This document shows, piece by piece, positions 1 through 7,982 of a stretch of 64,000 bases of DNA (within the stretch, counting starts at the first letter, position 1; each line of letters starts with the position of its first letter). A program made the translations under genes and the position numbers. The stretch is from Ammoniphilus sp. CFH 90114 (GTDB lineage: Bacteria > Bacillota > Bacilli > Aneurinibacillales > RAOX-1), in contig NZ_SDLI01000006.1 of assembly GCF_004123195.1 (NCBI RefSeq), positions 124,001 to 188,000 on the forward strand, in the 5' to 3' direction. The notes beneath the pieces are model-generated. The model worked only from the letters and a program-made list of their open reading frames with translations, did not search any database and was not told the DNA's origin.

Positions 1-396
1 GAGGTCCATAGCGCCTCCCATTCCTTTCACCATCTTGCCCGGGATCATCCAGTTCGCTAAGTCTCCCTTCGCTGATACTTCCATGGCACCGAGAATGGCA
101 ACATCGATGTGGCCCCCTCTAATCATGGCAAAGGATTCTGCACTATCAAACAAGGATGCTCCAGGTATCATGGTAACGGTTTCTTTCCCAGCATTGATTA
201 GATCGGGATTAACTTCTTCTTCTGTTGGATAGGGACCAATTCCGAGTAAGCCATTCTCGGACTGAAGAATAACTTGTTTGGTTGGAGGGATGTAGTTAGC
301 CACTAATGTCGGAATCCCAATACCTAAATTCACATAGTAACCGTCTTCGATTTCTTCTGCAGCACGTTGTGCTAATTGTTCTCTTGTTAAGCTCAT
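1..396 (-). CDS. scoB: 3-oxoacid CoA-transferase subunit B (partial, 3' end beyond window)
   Basis: The beta subunit of a succinyl-CoA:3-oxoacid (acetoacetate) CoA-transferase, which moves CoA between succinyl-CoA and a ketoacid in ketone-body or short-chain fatty acid use. The visible 132 residues start [16 protein letters not shown] and contain the family signature SENGLLG, whose Glu (about residue 52) is the catalytic residue that forms the glutamyl-CoA intermediate. The ATG at 396 is preceded by AGAAAGGAGAG. It starts 16 nt after the stop of the alpha subunit, so the two are cotranscribed. The C-terminal part lies off the left edge. Confidence 0.93.
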   Translation of the reverse strand, partial: MSLTREQLAQRAAEEIEDGYYVNLGIGIPTLVANYIPPTKQVILQSENGLLGIGPYPTEEEVNPDLINAGKETVTMIPGASLFDSAESFAMIRGGHIDVAILGAMEVSAKGDLANWMIPGKMVKGMGGAMDL

Positions 397-412
397 TTTC
401 GCTCTCTCCTTT

Positions 413-1102
413 CTATGCCCTTACTGTTCTACGTTCAATTCTCTTTTCATATTGGCTGCACTGAATAATGCGTTGTACATAAACACTCGGAGTATGGATG
501 GCGTCTGGATCCATAACTCCCACTTCAACTAACTCTTCGACTTCTGCAATAGTAATGGCCCCGGCGGCAGCCATCATGGGGTTGAAATTTCGTGCCGTTT
601 TGTTATAGATGAGATTCCCTAACTGATCGCCTTTCCAAGCTTTAATTAGGGCAAAATCGGCTTTGATAGCCTTTTCAAGAACATATTCTTTCCCATCAAA
701 GACACGAACCTCTTTCCCCTCCGCTACGGGTGTACCCACACCAGCAGGTGTGTAAAAAGCAGGGATACCAGCTCCGCCGGCTCGAATTCTCTCGGCTAAT
801 GTTCCCTGAGGAACCAACTCCACTTCTAGTTCACCGGATAAGAATTGACGTTCAAATTCCTTATTTTCACCTACATAAGAGGCTACCATTTTTTTAATTT
901 GTTTATTTTTTAATAGAAGGCCTAGACCCCAATCATCGACTCCACAGTTGTTGGATATAACCGTTAGATCTTTTACTCCTTTTTCTCGCAATCCTAAAAT
1001 TAAATTTTCTGGAATACCTACGAGGCCGAATCCGCCTACTACAAGTGTCGCTCCGTCCTGAATTCCGGATAGGGCTTCTTGAATTGTTGTGTAAACACTC
1101 AT
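413..1102 (-). CDS. scoA: 3-oxoacid CoA-transferase subunit A
   Basis: The alpha subunit of the same CoA-transferase, about 230 residues, the normal length for the family. The N-terminal [15 protein letters not shown] is the glycine-rich CoA-binding segment. The reading frame stays open upstream, but AAAGGAG at about 1111-1117 places the start at one of two adjacent ATGs (1105 or 1102); 1102 has the better spacing. It is the first gene of the operon with subunit B, behind the sigma-54 promoter at 1170-1185. It is probably induced by acetoacetate or a related short-chain acid through the activator encoded just upstream (inference). Confidence 0.92.
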   Translation of the reverse strand: MSVYTTIQEALSGIQDGATLVVGGFGLVGIPENLILGLREKGVKDLTVISNNCGVDDWGLGLLLKNKQIKKMVASYVGENKEFERQFLSGELEVELVPQGTLAERIRAGGAGIPAFYTPAGVGTPVAEGKEVRVFDGKEYVLEKAIKADFALIKAWKGDQLGNLIYNKTARNFNPMMAAAGAITIAEVEELVEVGVMDPDAIHTPSVYVQRIIQCSQYEKRIERRTVRA

Positions 1103-1169
1103 CATCCATGCTCCTTTCGTTCTATCGCGTACTTGTTTCAAAATAAATCGCTTTCATGGTCTTTTATTA

Positions 1170-1185
1170 AGCAAGAAGCGTGCCA
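1170..1185 (-). promoter_or_regulatory. Sigma-54 (-24/-12) promoter of scoAB
   Basis: On the minus strand this reads TGGCACGCTTCTTGCT. It has the invariant GG and GC separated by exactly 10 nt and matches the RpoN consensus TGGCACGNNNNTTGCW at essentially every position. It lies about 70 nt upstream of the scoA start and downstream of the terminator of an AAA+ sigma-54 activator gene, so site and regulator support each other. Confidence 0.93.
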
Positions 1186-1273
1186 ATAACATAAATTGAA
1201 TTTACGAATTTGTGACAAATGCCGTGATACTACGGTTTTGACTGTCTGATTTAGGGGAAAAGCTTATTTGAGT

Positions 1274-1323
1274 TCAGGATTTAATTTGATTATTTTTTCC
1301 GTACATCAGGAATAAAGTCCTGA
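1274..1323. promoter_or_regulatory. Candidate upstream activator sites
   Basis: The palindrome TCAGGA-N6-TCCTGA lies at 1306-1323, and another TCAGGA half-site lies at 1274-1279, exactly 32 bp (about three helical turns) away. Both lie about 90-140 bp upstream of the sigma-54 promoter, the usual place for enhancer sites. Assigning them to the adjacent activator is inference. Confidence 0.45.
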
Positions 1324-1330
1324 CAACAGG

Positions 1331-1358
1331 AAAAGAGCATCCGGTTGGATGCTCTTTT
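1331..1358 (-). terminator. Intrinsic terminator after the sigma-54 activator gene
   Basis: On the minus strand the stop codon runs straight into AAGAGCATCC-AACC-GGATGCTC followed by TTTT. The perfect 8-bp stem separates the activator gene from the scoAB promoter region. Confidence 0.85.
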
Positions 1359-2793
1359 ATTCGGAAATTTGGTACTTATCTAGTTTGGCATAAAAACTTG
1401 ATTTGCTCACCCCGAGCCGTTTGGCTGCCAATAATTTATTTCCATTTTCCAGTTTTAGAATCTTAAGAATGGTGTCACGCTCTACTTGTTCCACAATTTC
1501 CTGCAAGGTTGAGCCATCCCGAATGATGGTAGATTCCTTCATGCGCTTGCGAAATAGATTAGGTGGCAGGTCGGTTGCGGTGATCTCGTTGCTTTCTTTT
1601 ACGTATAGCGATCGTTCTAGGAGATTGCGCAATTCTCGAATGTTGCCTGGGAAGGGGTGATTTAAAATGATCTGCATAGCCTGTTCTTCAATTCCATCTA
1701 CTTGTATGCGTGTTTCGAGACGCAACTGATTCAATATATGGTCTACTAATAAGGGAATATCTTCTTTTCTCTCCCGCAGCGGGGGAATCTCAATCATCAA
1801 CACATTAAGGCGGTAATAAAGATCCTCCCTAAATAATCCTTGTTCGACAAGTACTTCAAGATCCTTGTTCGAGGCAGCAATGATTCTAACATCAATAGGC
1901 TCCGGTGATTCGGCTCCTACGGGTTCAATTTCCTTTTCTTGAAGAACGCGAAGTAACTTTACCTGCATACTTAGTGGCATCTCACTAATTTCATCAAGAA
2001 AGATGGTTCCATTGTAAGCTAAGGCAAACTTCCCTTTTTTTCCTGACCTCTTGGCCCCTGTAAAGGAACCCTCTTTATATCCAAACAATTCGGATTCGAA
2101 CAAAGCTTCAGGAATGGCTGCGCAGTTTACACGGATAAAGGGTCCGTTGGCTCGAAGGCTCTCTCGGTGGATCGCATGAGCAAACAACTCCTTACCCGTA
2201 CCGCTTTCTCCCTTAAGCAAAACAGTCGTGTCGCTCTTAGCCACTTTTTTTCCTAGTTTTTTTACCTTTTCCAGCACAGAACTCTGACCAACGATATGAT
2301 CAAACGAATACTTGGCTCCTATTCTTCTGGTGCCTTCATTCTTGTAATTGTCCAACTCCTTGTACAGCTTGGAGAATTTAGAGTTCATGGCAAAGAGATC
2401 ATCAATGTCTTGGAACATGATTTTCCCAACGACTGCTACGACTTCGCCGTCCACAATGACAGGAAGACGATGCGCGATCATCTGATGTCCGTTTATTAAT
2501 TGGAGATCGGCAATTTCTGCTTGACCGGTTTTGGCTACGATATGCATTCTTGTATTTTCTACCACTTCAGTAACATGCTTGCCAATGAGGCTGTTAACAT
2601 CATCCTGCCCAACGAAGGAGGCATACGTTTCATTGGCCGTCTGGATATAACCATCACGGTCTACGATGATGATTCCCTCATAGGCGTGCTCTAGAGCTGT
2701 ACGATATAAATCTAGTTCTTTATTGGACTTGTTTACTTCATGGTTTAAGCTACGAAGTAGACGGTGTACCCAACCTTCTTGCTTTATTTTCAC
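1357..2793 (-). CDS. Sigma-54-dependent transcriptional activator (PAS-AAA-Fis HTH)
   Basis: A bacterial enhancer-binding protein of 478 residues. It has an N-terminal PAS domain (about 25-135, likely ligand sensing), an AAA+ sigma-54 interaction domain (about 165-395) with Walker A GESGTGKE and the sigma-54 contact loop GSFTGA (the usual GAFTGA with Ala to Ser), and a Fis-type C-terminal helix-turn-helix ([14 protein letters not shown]). It lacks a phosphoacceptor receiver domain, so it is RocR/BkdR-like. It lies immediately upstream of the scoAB operon, which carries a perfect sigma-54 promoter, so it very probably activates CoA-transferase expression. The ATG at 2793 follows GAGGGGAT. Confidence 0.92.
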   Translation of the reverse strand: MKIKQEGWVHRLLRSLNHEVNKSNKELDLYRTALEHAYEGIIIVDRDGYIQTANETYASFVGQDDVNSLIGKHVTEVVENTRMHIVAKTGQAEIADLQLINGHQMIAHRLPVIVDGEVVAVVGKIMFQDIDDLFAMNSKFSKLYKELDNYKNEGTRRIGAKYSFDHIVGQSSVLEKVKKLGKKVAKSDTTVLLKGESGTGKELFAHAIHRESLRANGPFIRVNCAAIPEALFESELFGYKEGSFTGAKRSGKKGKFALAYNGTIFLDEISEMPLSMQVKLLRVLQEKEIEPVGAESPEPIDVRIIAASNKDLEVLVEQGLFREDLYYRLNVLMIEIPPLRERKEDIPLLVDHILNQLRLETRIQVDGIEEQAMQIILNHPFPGNIRELRNLLERSLYVKESNEITATDLPPNLFRKRMKESTIIRDGSTLQEIVEQVERDTILKILKLENGNKLLAAKRLGVSKSSFYAKLDKYQISE

Positions 2794-2810
2794 AGTTCTA
2801 TCCCCTCTAC

Positions 2811-3950
2811 CTATAACTTCTCATGGATGAGGATGTTGTGGATAAAGACGTCTTCTACAGGTACGCTCTTTTCATCGCCTGTTGCATTAAGTTTTACTTC
2901 AACATTCGATATGGAATCGAGGGTTTCCCATCCATCCACCACACGACCAAAAATGGTATACATGGGATAGAGGTTTAGGCTTTCACTGCCTGTCCCGTTA
3001 CAGATAAAGAATTGACTTCCATTCGTATTAGGTCCTGCATTAGCCATGGCTACTACTCCCAACTCATATTGATGTGCAGCTGGGGATTTCAGTTCATCCT
3101 GGAATCGATATCCAGGATTTCCACGGCCAGTTCCCGTTGGATCTCCTGTTTGCACCATGAAATCTTGAATCACTCTATGGAAGAGCACGTTTTGATAGTA
3201 GCCTTCCTTAGAAAGGAAAACAAAGTTATTCACCGTTTTTGGTGCATCTTTTGCGAATAGTTCGATGGTTAATTGTCCCTTGTTAGTCACGATTGTTGCT
3301 CTGTAATCTTTCTTAGGGTCTATTATCATATCAGGAGGAGTTGTCCATCTTTTTGTCGTGGTTTCACCGCGATCAGAAGCAGATTGTGTTTCCTTTAGCC
3401 CATTTTGTAGAGCGTTTAGGAGAAATTGTACGGCTTCTGCACGAGTAAGTAAATCATTTCCTTTGTAAGCTTCAAGTGGATTCTCATGTTTGATCTTCCC
3501 GTTTGCTAGCTTTCGATCCATACAATATAAAATAGCCGCATCGCCTATAAAGGGGTCCCCGTTTGCTGCAGCTATAATTTCAGCTACTTGCTTACGATTA
3601 ATCGGTTGGTTTCGAATAGTCAAATTGGTTTGACCTGTTATCGGATAGTCTAGTGTAGATGCCCAGTGATAGACATGATCTGACCAATGCTTGGTTTCTT
3701 TTAGTTCTTCTCGATTAGGAGTAGGTAAAGCCCGGAAAAGCATAGTTAAAAACTCGGCTTCTGTTACAAAAGAGTTGGGTTTAAATGTCCCATCGCTATA
3801 ACCCTTCACGACATCGGCTTCTATCGCCCATTGGATAGAAACAGAAGCCCAGTGGTCTGTCACATCCGAAAATGGAAGATTCGTTGCATGAGTAACAGAA
3901 GAGAATAGGAAAGACGCAGCTAATGTTGAGATAATGCCTAATTTTTTCAT
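2811..3950 (-). CDS. SLH-domain-anchored cyclophilin-type peptidyl-prolyl isomerase
   Basis: A secreted 379-residue protein. An N-terminal signal peptide (about 1-22, ending THA) is followed by S-layer-homology repeats (about 26-185; [16 protein letters not shown] and [13 protein letters not shown] are typical SLH motifs). A cyclophilin PPIase domain follows (about 215-375) with the hallmark [16 protein letters not shown] and [12 protein letters not shown] domains bind pyruvylated wall polymer, so the isomerase is probably displayed on the cell wall and helps fold exported proteins. Most bacterial cyclophilins are cytosolic or lipoproteins, so the SLH fusion is unusual. It ends 17 nt before the activator gene and may be cotranscribed with it. 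Confidence 0.88.
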   Translation of the reverse strand: MKKLGIISTLAASFLFSSVTHATNLPFSDVTDHWASVSIQWAIEADVVKGYSDGTFKPNSFVTEAEFLTMLFRALPTPNREELKETKHWSDHVYHWASTLDYPITGQTNLTIRNQPINRKQVAEIIAAANGDPFIGDAAILYCMDRKLANGKIKHENPLEAYKGNDLLTRAEAVQFLLNALQNGLKETQSASDRGETTTKRWTTPPDMIIDPKKDYRATIVTNKGQLTIELFAKDAPKTVNNFVFLSKEGYYQNVLFHRVIQDFMVQTGDPTGTGRGNPGYRFQDELKSPAAHQYELGVVAMANAGPNTNGSQFFICNGTGSESLNLYPMYTIFGRVVDGWETLDSISNVEVKLNATGDEKSVPVEDVFIHNILIHEKL

Positions 3951-4054
3951 ACGATCCTCCGTGTATTTAAGCTTACGTTCACCCTAGTTTACCACCTTTT
4001 TAAGCTAAAGAAAAAGCCAAAGCTAGCCTTATCTTTCATAGGCTTGAAGATACT

Positions 4055-4083
4055 TTGAAAATAGTATTAAACATAGGTATACT
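4055..4083 (+). promoter_or_regulatory. Sigma-A promoter for the small membrane gene/VTT operon
   Basis: TTGAAA (4055-4060) and TATACT (4078-4083) are separated by 17 nt. They lie 33 nt before the ATG of the 32-residue membrane gene. Confidence 0.65.
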
Positions 4084-4115
4084 TAGGCAGTAGAAATGTT
4101 AGGAGGAAGCGGAAA

Positions 4116-4214
4116 ATGTTATATGCTGTTTTTGTTACGATGTTTATAGTGGCTCTCATCTTTGGTGGGCTTATGTTTTATTTTATTCGTAAGGGAAATG
4201 AAGATCGTCGTTAA
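4116..4214 (+). CDS. Small single-pass membrane protein (32 aa)
   Basis: A 32-codon ORF preceded by AGGAGGAAGCGGAAA, a strong ribosome binding site with good spacing. The product starts MLYAVFVTMF, has one hydrophobic segment of about 23 residues, and ends in a charged tail RKGNEDRR, so it should be an N-out/C-in single-pass peptide. It stops 12 nt before the VTT-domain gene and shares its promoter. Function unknown; it may be a small partner of the downstream membrane protein. Confidence 0.6.
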   Translation: MLYAVFVTMFIVALIFGGLMFYFIRKGNEDRR

Positions 4215-4226
4215 AAGGGGAACCTG

Positions 4227-4841
4227 ATGAAAAAGCTGGCTTTGACTGTTCTTTATATTGGAATAGCTTATGGTGTTTATTTATATGGGGATTCCTTGTT
4301 GGCTTGGTTTCAGCAAGCTAACAATCCGGTTATTACGACCTTGATGGCTACATTCATGGCCTTATTTCCTGTTATACCTTATCCGATTGTAGGAGGGGTG
4401 ATTGGAGCGGCGTACGGACCTTTGTCCGGGGGGATTATCACTTGGATAGGTTCATCGATGGCTTCTCTTATCATGTTTATTTTTGTGCGATATGGCTATC
4501 AAGAATGGGGAGCTCAATTTTTAAAAAAATATAAGAGGACAGAGCAAGTCACCTTGTTGTTTGAAAGAAATGCTTTTCTTGTGATTTTATTTAGCAGAAT
4601 GATACCCATCATTCCTTCGATCTTTATTAATATCTATTCCGCTTTAAGCAGAGTATCTTTTATGGTGTATGCTCTCGCCTCATCTATTGGGAAAGTGCCA
4701 GCTATGCTACTGTTTGCCTTTGTTGGGGATAATCTGGTTTCAGATCCTAAAAATTTGATAGTTACCATTGGGGTATATGCGATCTTTTTTTCCATTACAA
4801 TATTCCTCTACCGTCTATGGGAAAGACGCTACAGAACATAA
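4227..4841 (+). CDS. TVP38/TMEM64 (VTT/DedA-like) family membrane protein
   Basis: A 204-residue integral membrane protein with about five to six hydrophobic segments. The VTT-domain core is recognisable around residues 45-150 (PYPIVGGVIGAAYGPLSGGI, then FSRMIPIIPSIFINIYSAL). In Bacillus the YtxB/YdjX/TVP38 relatives are DedA-superfamily proteins implicated in lipid-carrier or phospholipid flipping. The substrate here is unknown. The ATG at 4227 follows AAAAGGGG. It is the second gene of a two-gene operon that ends in a strong terminator. Confidence 0.85.
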   Translation: MKKLALTVLYIGIAYGVYLYGDSLLAWFQQANNPVITTLMATFMALFPVIPYPIVGGVIGAAYGPLSGGIITWIGSSMASLIMFIFVRYGYQEWGAQFLKKYKRTEQVTLLFERNAFLVILFSRMIPIIPSIFINIYSALSRVSFMVYALASSIGKVPAMLLFAFVGDNLVSDPKNLIVTIGVYAIFFSITIFLYRLWERRYRT

Positions 4842-4878
4842 AGGGCCATACGAGTGTACTCGCATGGCCTTTCTTGTT
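4842..4878. terminator. Bidirectional intrinsic terminator
   Basis: The stem GGCCATACGAG / CTCGCATGGCC (one mismatch, loop TGTA) is flanked by AAA and TTT tracts. It serves the plus-strand VTT gene and the convergent minus-strand ASCH gene. Confidence 0.85.
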
Positions 4879-4880
4879 TT

Positions 4881-5216
4881 TTATTCTACTGCAGAGAATT
4901 CGTGAACCCATACCTTCATTTGTGGAAGCCACGGCATCCCAGGGTGGATAGATAAAATAGATTGTTTATATTCCTCTAAGTTATCATAGCCTTCCATCTT
5001 CGCCTTCTCATCGTTTAGATCTCCCAAAGTTTCTTGATAAACTCGATCTACACGAAACGATTTTCCATTCAAGATCATGACTTCACCTGGATCGGCGTAT
5101 CTGCCGTTTCTACGGGTGGAGATTTTTTTTCCTGCAATAACCCTCTCAATATCCTCAGGTTTTGTAATCATTCGATCGATCTCACATGTTTTAGGTGGTA
5201 GTGTTGGAGTTGACAT
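4881..5216 (-). CDS. ASCH domain-containing protein
   Basis: A 111-residue cytosolic protein. The segment VIAGKKISTRRNGRYADPGE followed by a short beta segment (ILNGKSFRVDRV) resembles the ASCH fold, a PUA-like domain that binds RNA or nucleosides, with a conserved G-K-K-x-x-T-R-R motif. ASCH proteins include YqfB-type amidohydrolases of modified nucleosides and RNA-binding regulators; which applies here cannot be decided. It is monocistronic and convergent with the VTT gene. Confidence 0.65.
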   Translation of the reverse strand: MSTPTLPPKTCEIDRMITKPEDIERVIAGKKISTRRNGRYADPGEVMILNGKSFRVDRVYQETLGDLNDEKAKMEGYDNLEEYKQSILSIHPGMPWLPQMKVWVHEFSAVE

Positions 5217-5334
5217 ATGTAAAACCTCTCCCTTTATTTAAGTAAATACCCTTTCCGTTCCTTTATAGTCTATCACAACATCTATTCCTATGCCTAAGAA
5301 CAGGGTCATAAAAAATTCACAATGATCCTCTAAC

Positions 5335-5351
5335 TTTTCACAAAGTGAAAA
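5335..5351. promoter_or_regulatory. Perfect short palindrome (operator candidate)
   Basis: TTTTCAC-AAA-GTGAAAA, a perfect 7-bp inverted repeat, lies between the divergent ASCH gene (start 5216) and the lipoprotein gene (start 5437). It is just upstream of a TATAAT at 5374-5379. No recogniser is encoded next to it. Confidence 0.4.
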
Positions 5352-5436
5352 CAGATTGGTCATAGTCGCTTTGTATAATGAAATCAATCCCACAGAGGAG
5401 TGGGAAGCAAGAATAAAACCTAAGGGGGAATTAAAA

Positions 5437-5667
5437 ATGAAAAAGTTCTTTATGTTATTGATGACTGGTGCATTGGCTATAGTGTTAGCAGTAGGATGTT
5501 CATCTCAGGAAAGCCCGAGTGGCGGATCTTTAGACCAACCAACAAGTGAAACTCCTGCCGTTGATCAGCCTGCCCTACCTGCTAATGGGGATATTCAAGA
5601 GCCGGCAGATGATACAGCAGTAGAAGGTGAGACAACAGAAGAACAAGGCGAAACGACTACTAACTAA
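5437..5667 (+). CDS. Small acidic lipoprotein
   Basis: A 76-residue protein with a lipoprotein signal peptide (MKKFFMLLMTGALAIVLAVG followed by Cys; lipobox LAVGC). The mature part is rich in Pro, Glu, Thr, Gln and Asp and lacks a recognisable fold. The ATG at 5437 follows AAGGGGGAA. The open frame extends further upstream but the signal peptide fixes this start. It is predicted to be lipid-anchored on the outer face of the membrane. Function unknown. Confidence 0.75.
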   Translation: MKKFFMLLMTGALAIVLAVGCSSQESPSGGSLDQPTSETPAVDQPALPANGDIQEPADDTAVEGETTEEQGETTTN

Positions 5668-5677
5668 ACAAGCGAAA

Positions 5678-5717
5678 CAGAGGCAACTCGAACATCCGAG
5701 CTGCCTCTGACTTTTTT
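5678..5717 (+). terminator. Intrinsic terminator of the lipoprotein gene
   Basis: CAGAGGCA-A-CTCG / CGAG-C-TGCCTCTG hairpin followed by ACTTTTTTA. It overlaps the end of the convergent kinase gene. Confidence 0.85.
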
Positions 5718-7146
5718 ATATTTCAACAATGGGAAGACTAAACGTAAAGGTAGTCCCCTCACCTACTTTACTTTTAACAGAGATTTCTCCATCATGCATT
5801 TCCACTAATTCTTTAACAATGGCTAAACCTAACCCAGTGCCTTTAATGGTTTTGGAACGAACTCGATCTCCTTTAAAGAATCGCTCCCATATACGCTCTA
5901 AATCTTCTTCTCGAATCCCCATACCCGTATCCACAACCTGAATTTGTAAATGTTGACCCATCTGTTTGGCCTCGATGGTTACAGATCCTTTTTCGGTAAA
6001 TTTTATAGCATTAGTGGCTAAATTTTTTAAGATTTGGATTAAACGATCTGGATCTGCGAGGATCGTAGGAAGATTGGGTTCGATCTGCGATTTCAAGCGA
6101 GTCCCTTTGTCCTCTGCTTCTTTAGATAAACACTGAACCACTATATGAATAACTTCATCTATTTGTACTGGTGTTTTATATAGGGTTACATCTTTATTTT
6201 GGAGCTTAATCAATTCCATCAAATCATCTACCAGGCGATTCACTTGCAAGGTTTCCTGATACATGATTTGATAATACCTTAAACGTGTATCTTCATCCTC
6301 GACTAACCCATCCTGCAACGCCTCTAAAAAGCCCTGCATGGCGGTTAATGGAGTTCGCAGCTCGTGGGAAATATTAGTCAGGAAGTCATTCCTCACTTTT
6401 TCTTGGGAACGTTTGGTATTCTCAACTTGCTCTAATTTCTCTGCTAGACAGTTGATGGTTTCGGCAAGGTCCGCAATTTCAGCAGGGTGTTCAATGTGAA
6501 CACGCTGATGATAGTTTCCTCTTTCAATCTCACTTGTCGTGCGTTCAATTTTCCTTAGTGGTCGGGAGATTGACCACGATATATAAGATACAATCGCTGT
6601 TGAGAAAATGACTCCGAATAGAGTAGCCCAGAGAATGGTTTCCCTAATATAATTCACGGTTTGAGCCATCCCTTCCACGGGTGCATGGAGTACGATTCCA
6701 CCATATATATGATCCTTTTTGCCCCAAGGCACGACAACAGAGAGCATCGGTTTATTTAATCCTTCAAACTCTAATTCGGTTAGGATGTCCTTACCTGTCA
6801 ATACGGTAGAAGCAATTCTCTGCGAAACAGCCTTCCCAAGGAATACTTCATCCTTCATGGAGGTGGCGATAATCTCTCCTTCCCTATTAAAAACCCAAAT
6901 TCGATTATCAAAGGATTGATCGAAGAACGCGAGAAGCTCGACTGTTGACTCATTGGGTACAGACGTATGTTGAATCGCTAAATTCACTCTCTTCGCTTTA
7001 CGCACTAATTCTTCCTGTGTACGTTCATAGAGATGGCCCTTGGTGAACCATGTAATGGACAATCCAACAACGCCAAGGCCTAGGAGAACAGTGACTAAAT
7101 AACTGATCATAAGGCGACGAAAAAGAGTTTTGTGTACCCATCTCAT
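5716..7146 (-). CDS. Sensor histidine kinase (PhoR/ResE-like)
   Basis: A membrane histidine kinase of 476 residues. TM1 is about 10-31, an extracytoplasmic sensor domain about 35-165, TM2 about 168-190, HAMP about 190-242 (SRPLRKIERTTSEIERGNYH), and the HisKA domain carries the phosphoacceptor in FLTNISHELRTPL. The C-terminal HATPase has N, G1 (VVDTGMGI) and G2 (KGTGLGLAIVKELVE) boxes. Its start overlaps the stop of the response regulator gene by 4 nt, so the pair is translationally coupled. The domain order matches PhoR/ResE kinases, but the stimulus cannot be told from sequence. Confidence 0.93.
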   Translation of the reverse strand: MRWVHKTLFRRLMISYLVTVLLGLGVVGLSITWFTKGHLYERTQEELVRKAKRVNLAIQHTSVPNESTVELLAFFDQSFDNRIWVFNREGEIIATSMKDEVFLGKAVSQRIASTVLTGKDILTELEFEGLNKPMLSVVVPWGKKDHIYGGIVLHAPVEGMAQTVNYIRETILWATLFGVIFSTAIVSYISWSISRPLRKIERTTSEIERGNYHQRVHIEHPAEIADLAETINCLAEKLEQVENTKRSQEKVRNDFLTNISHELRTPLTAMQGFLEALQDGLVEDEDTRLRYYQIMYQETLQVNRLVDDLMELIKLQNKDVTLYKTPVQIDEVIHIVVQCLSKEAEDKGTRLKSQIEPNLPTILADPDRLIQILKNLATNAIKFTEKGSVTIEAKQMGQHLQIQVVDTGMGIREEDLERIWERFFKGDRVRSKTIKGTGLGLAIVKELVEMHDGEISVKSKVGEGTTFTFSLPIVEI

Positions 7147-7841
7147 GAAGCGGCTACCTCAAATTTATACCCTACTCCCCACATCGTGTGTATGACCTGG
7201 TAATCTAACGGGTTTAAACGCTGGCGAATTTTCTTAATATGGACATCTACTGTACGAATATCTCCAAAAAAGTCGTACCCCCATATTTGTTCGAGCAACT
7301 GTTCACGAGTAAAAACCGTTCCCGGGGATTTGGCTAGATGGACAAGTAAATCGAATTCTTTTGGCCTTAAGAGCAGACTCTCGCCATCTATGATGACAAC
7401 TCGCTTTAGCATGTCGATGACAAAGTTACCGAAGTTTAATGTCTGAGCTGCATTTTCGTCTTGCGCATCTTTAGGTTGTAAACGACGAAAAATAGCTTTC
7501 ATTCTTGCAAGGAGCTCTCTTGGGCTAAAGGGTTTCGTCATATAGTCGTCTGCCCCGATTTCCAGCCCTAAAACTCGATCAATCTCTTCTTCCTTTGCTG
7601 TGAGCATGATAATAGGGACATCAGAAAATTTCCGAATCTCGCGACAGACGTCGAAGCCGTCCATTCCAGGCATCATGATATCTAAAATAATGAGATCAGG
7701 TGAATGCTTTTTGGCTAAGTCAACCGCATGGTCTCCCCGATCAGTCTCGATAAGATTCATCTTTTGATTGCTGAAGTAAAGACGTATGATTTCTCTTACA
7801 TTAGGATCATCATCTGCTAATAATACCTTAATGTGCTCCAT
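7143..7841 (-). CDS. OmpR/PhoB-family response regulator
   Basis: A 232-residue response regulator. The receiver domain (about 4-118) has the acidic pocket LADDD, the phosphoacceptor Asp in LIILDIMMPGMDG, and the conserved Lys in MTKPF. A winged-helix DNA-binding domain (about 135-228) has the recognition-helix stretch TVDVHIKKIRQRL. It is first in the two-gene operon with the kinase. The ATG at 7841 follows GGGGGAA. Targets are unknown; the alkaline phosphatase gene 3 kb away is a conceivable one if the pair is PhoPR-like, but I see no convincing Pho boxes. Confidence 0.94.
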   Translation of the reverse strand: MEHIKVLLADDDPNVREIIRLYFSNQKMNLIETDRGDHAVDLAKKHSPDLIILDIMMPGMDGFDVCREIRKFSDVPIIMLTAKEEEIDRVLGLEIGADDYMTKPFSPRELLARMKAIFRRLQPKDAQDENAAQTLNFGNFVIDMLKRVVIIDGESLLLRPKEFDLLVHLAKSPGTVFTREQLLEQIWGYDFFGDIRTVDVHIKKIRQRLNPLDYQVIHTMWGVGYKFEVAAS

Positions 7842-7944
7842 TATGGTGTTCCCCCTTTTATGAATTCACGTTAAGGATTCAATTACCCTCACGATTGTTT
7901 TCGCAAACTCACCAGATTTTATGGGGGGAACATGCAAGGAAGAA

Positions 7945-7979
7945 AGAGGGAAAAGCCTAATGAATAGGCCTTTCCCTCT
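7945..7979 (-). terminator. Intrinsic terminator of the Ig-like/SLH surface protein gene
   Basis: On the minus strand, AGAGGGAAAGGCCTA / TTAGGCTTTTCCCTCT (a long imperfect stem of about 14 bp) followed by TTC. Confidence 0.8.
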
Positions 7980-7982
7980 AGA

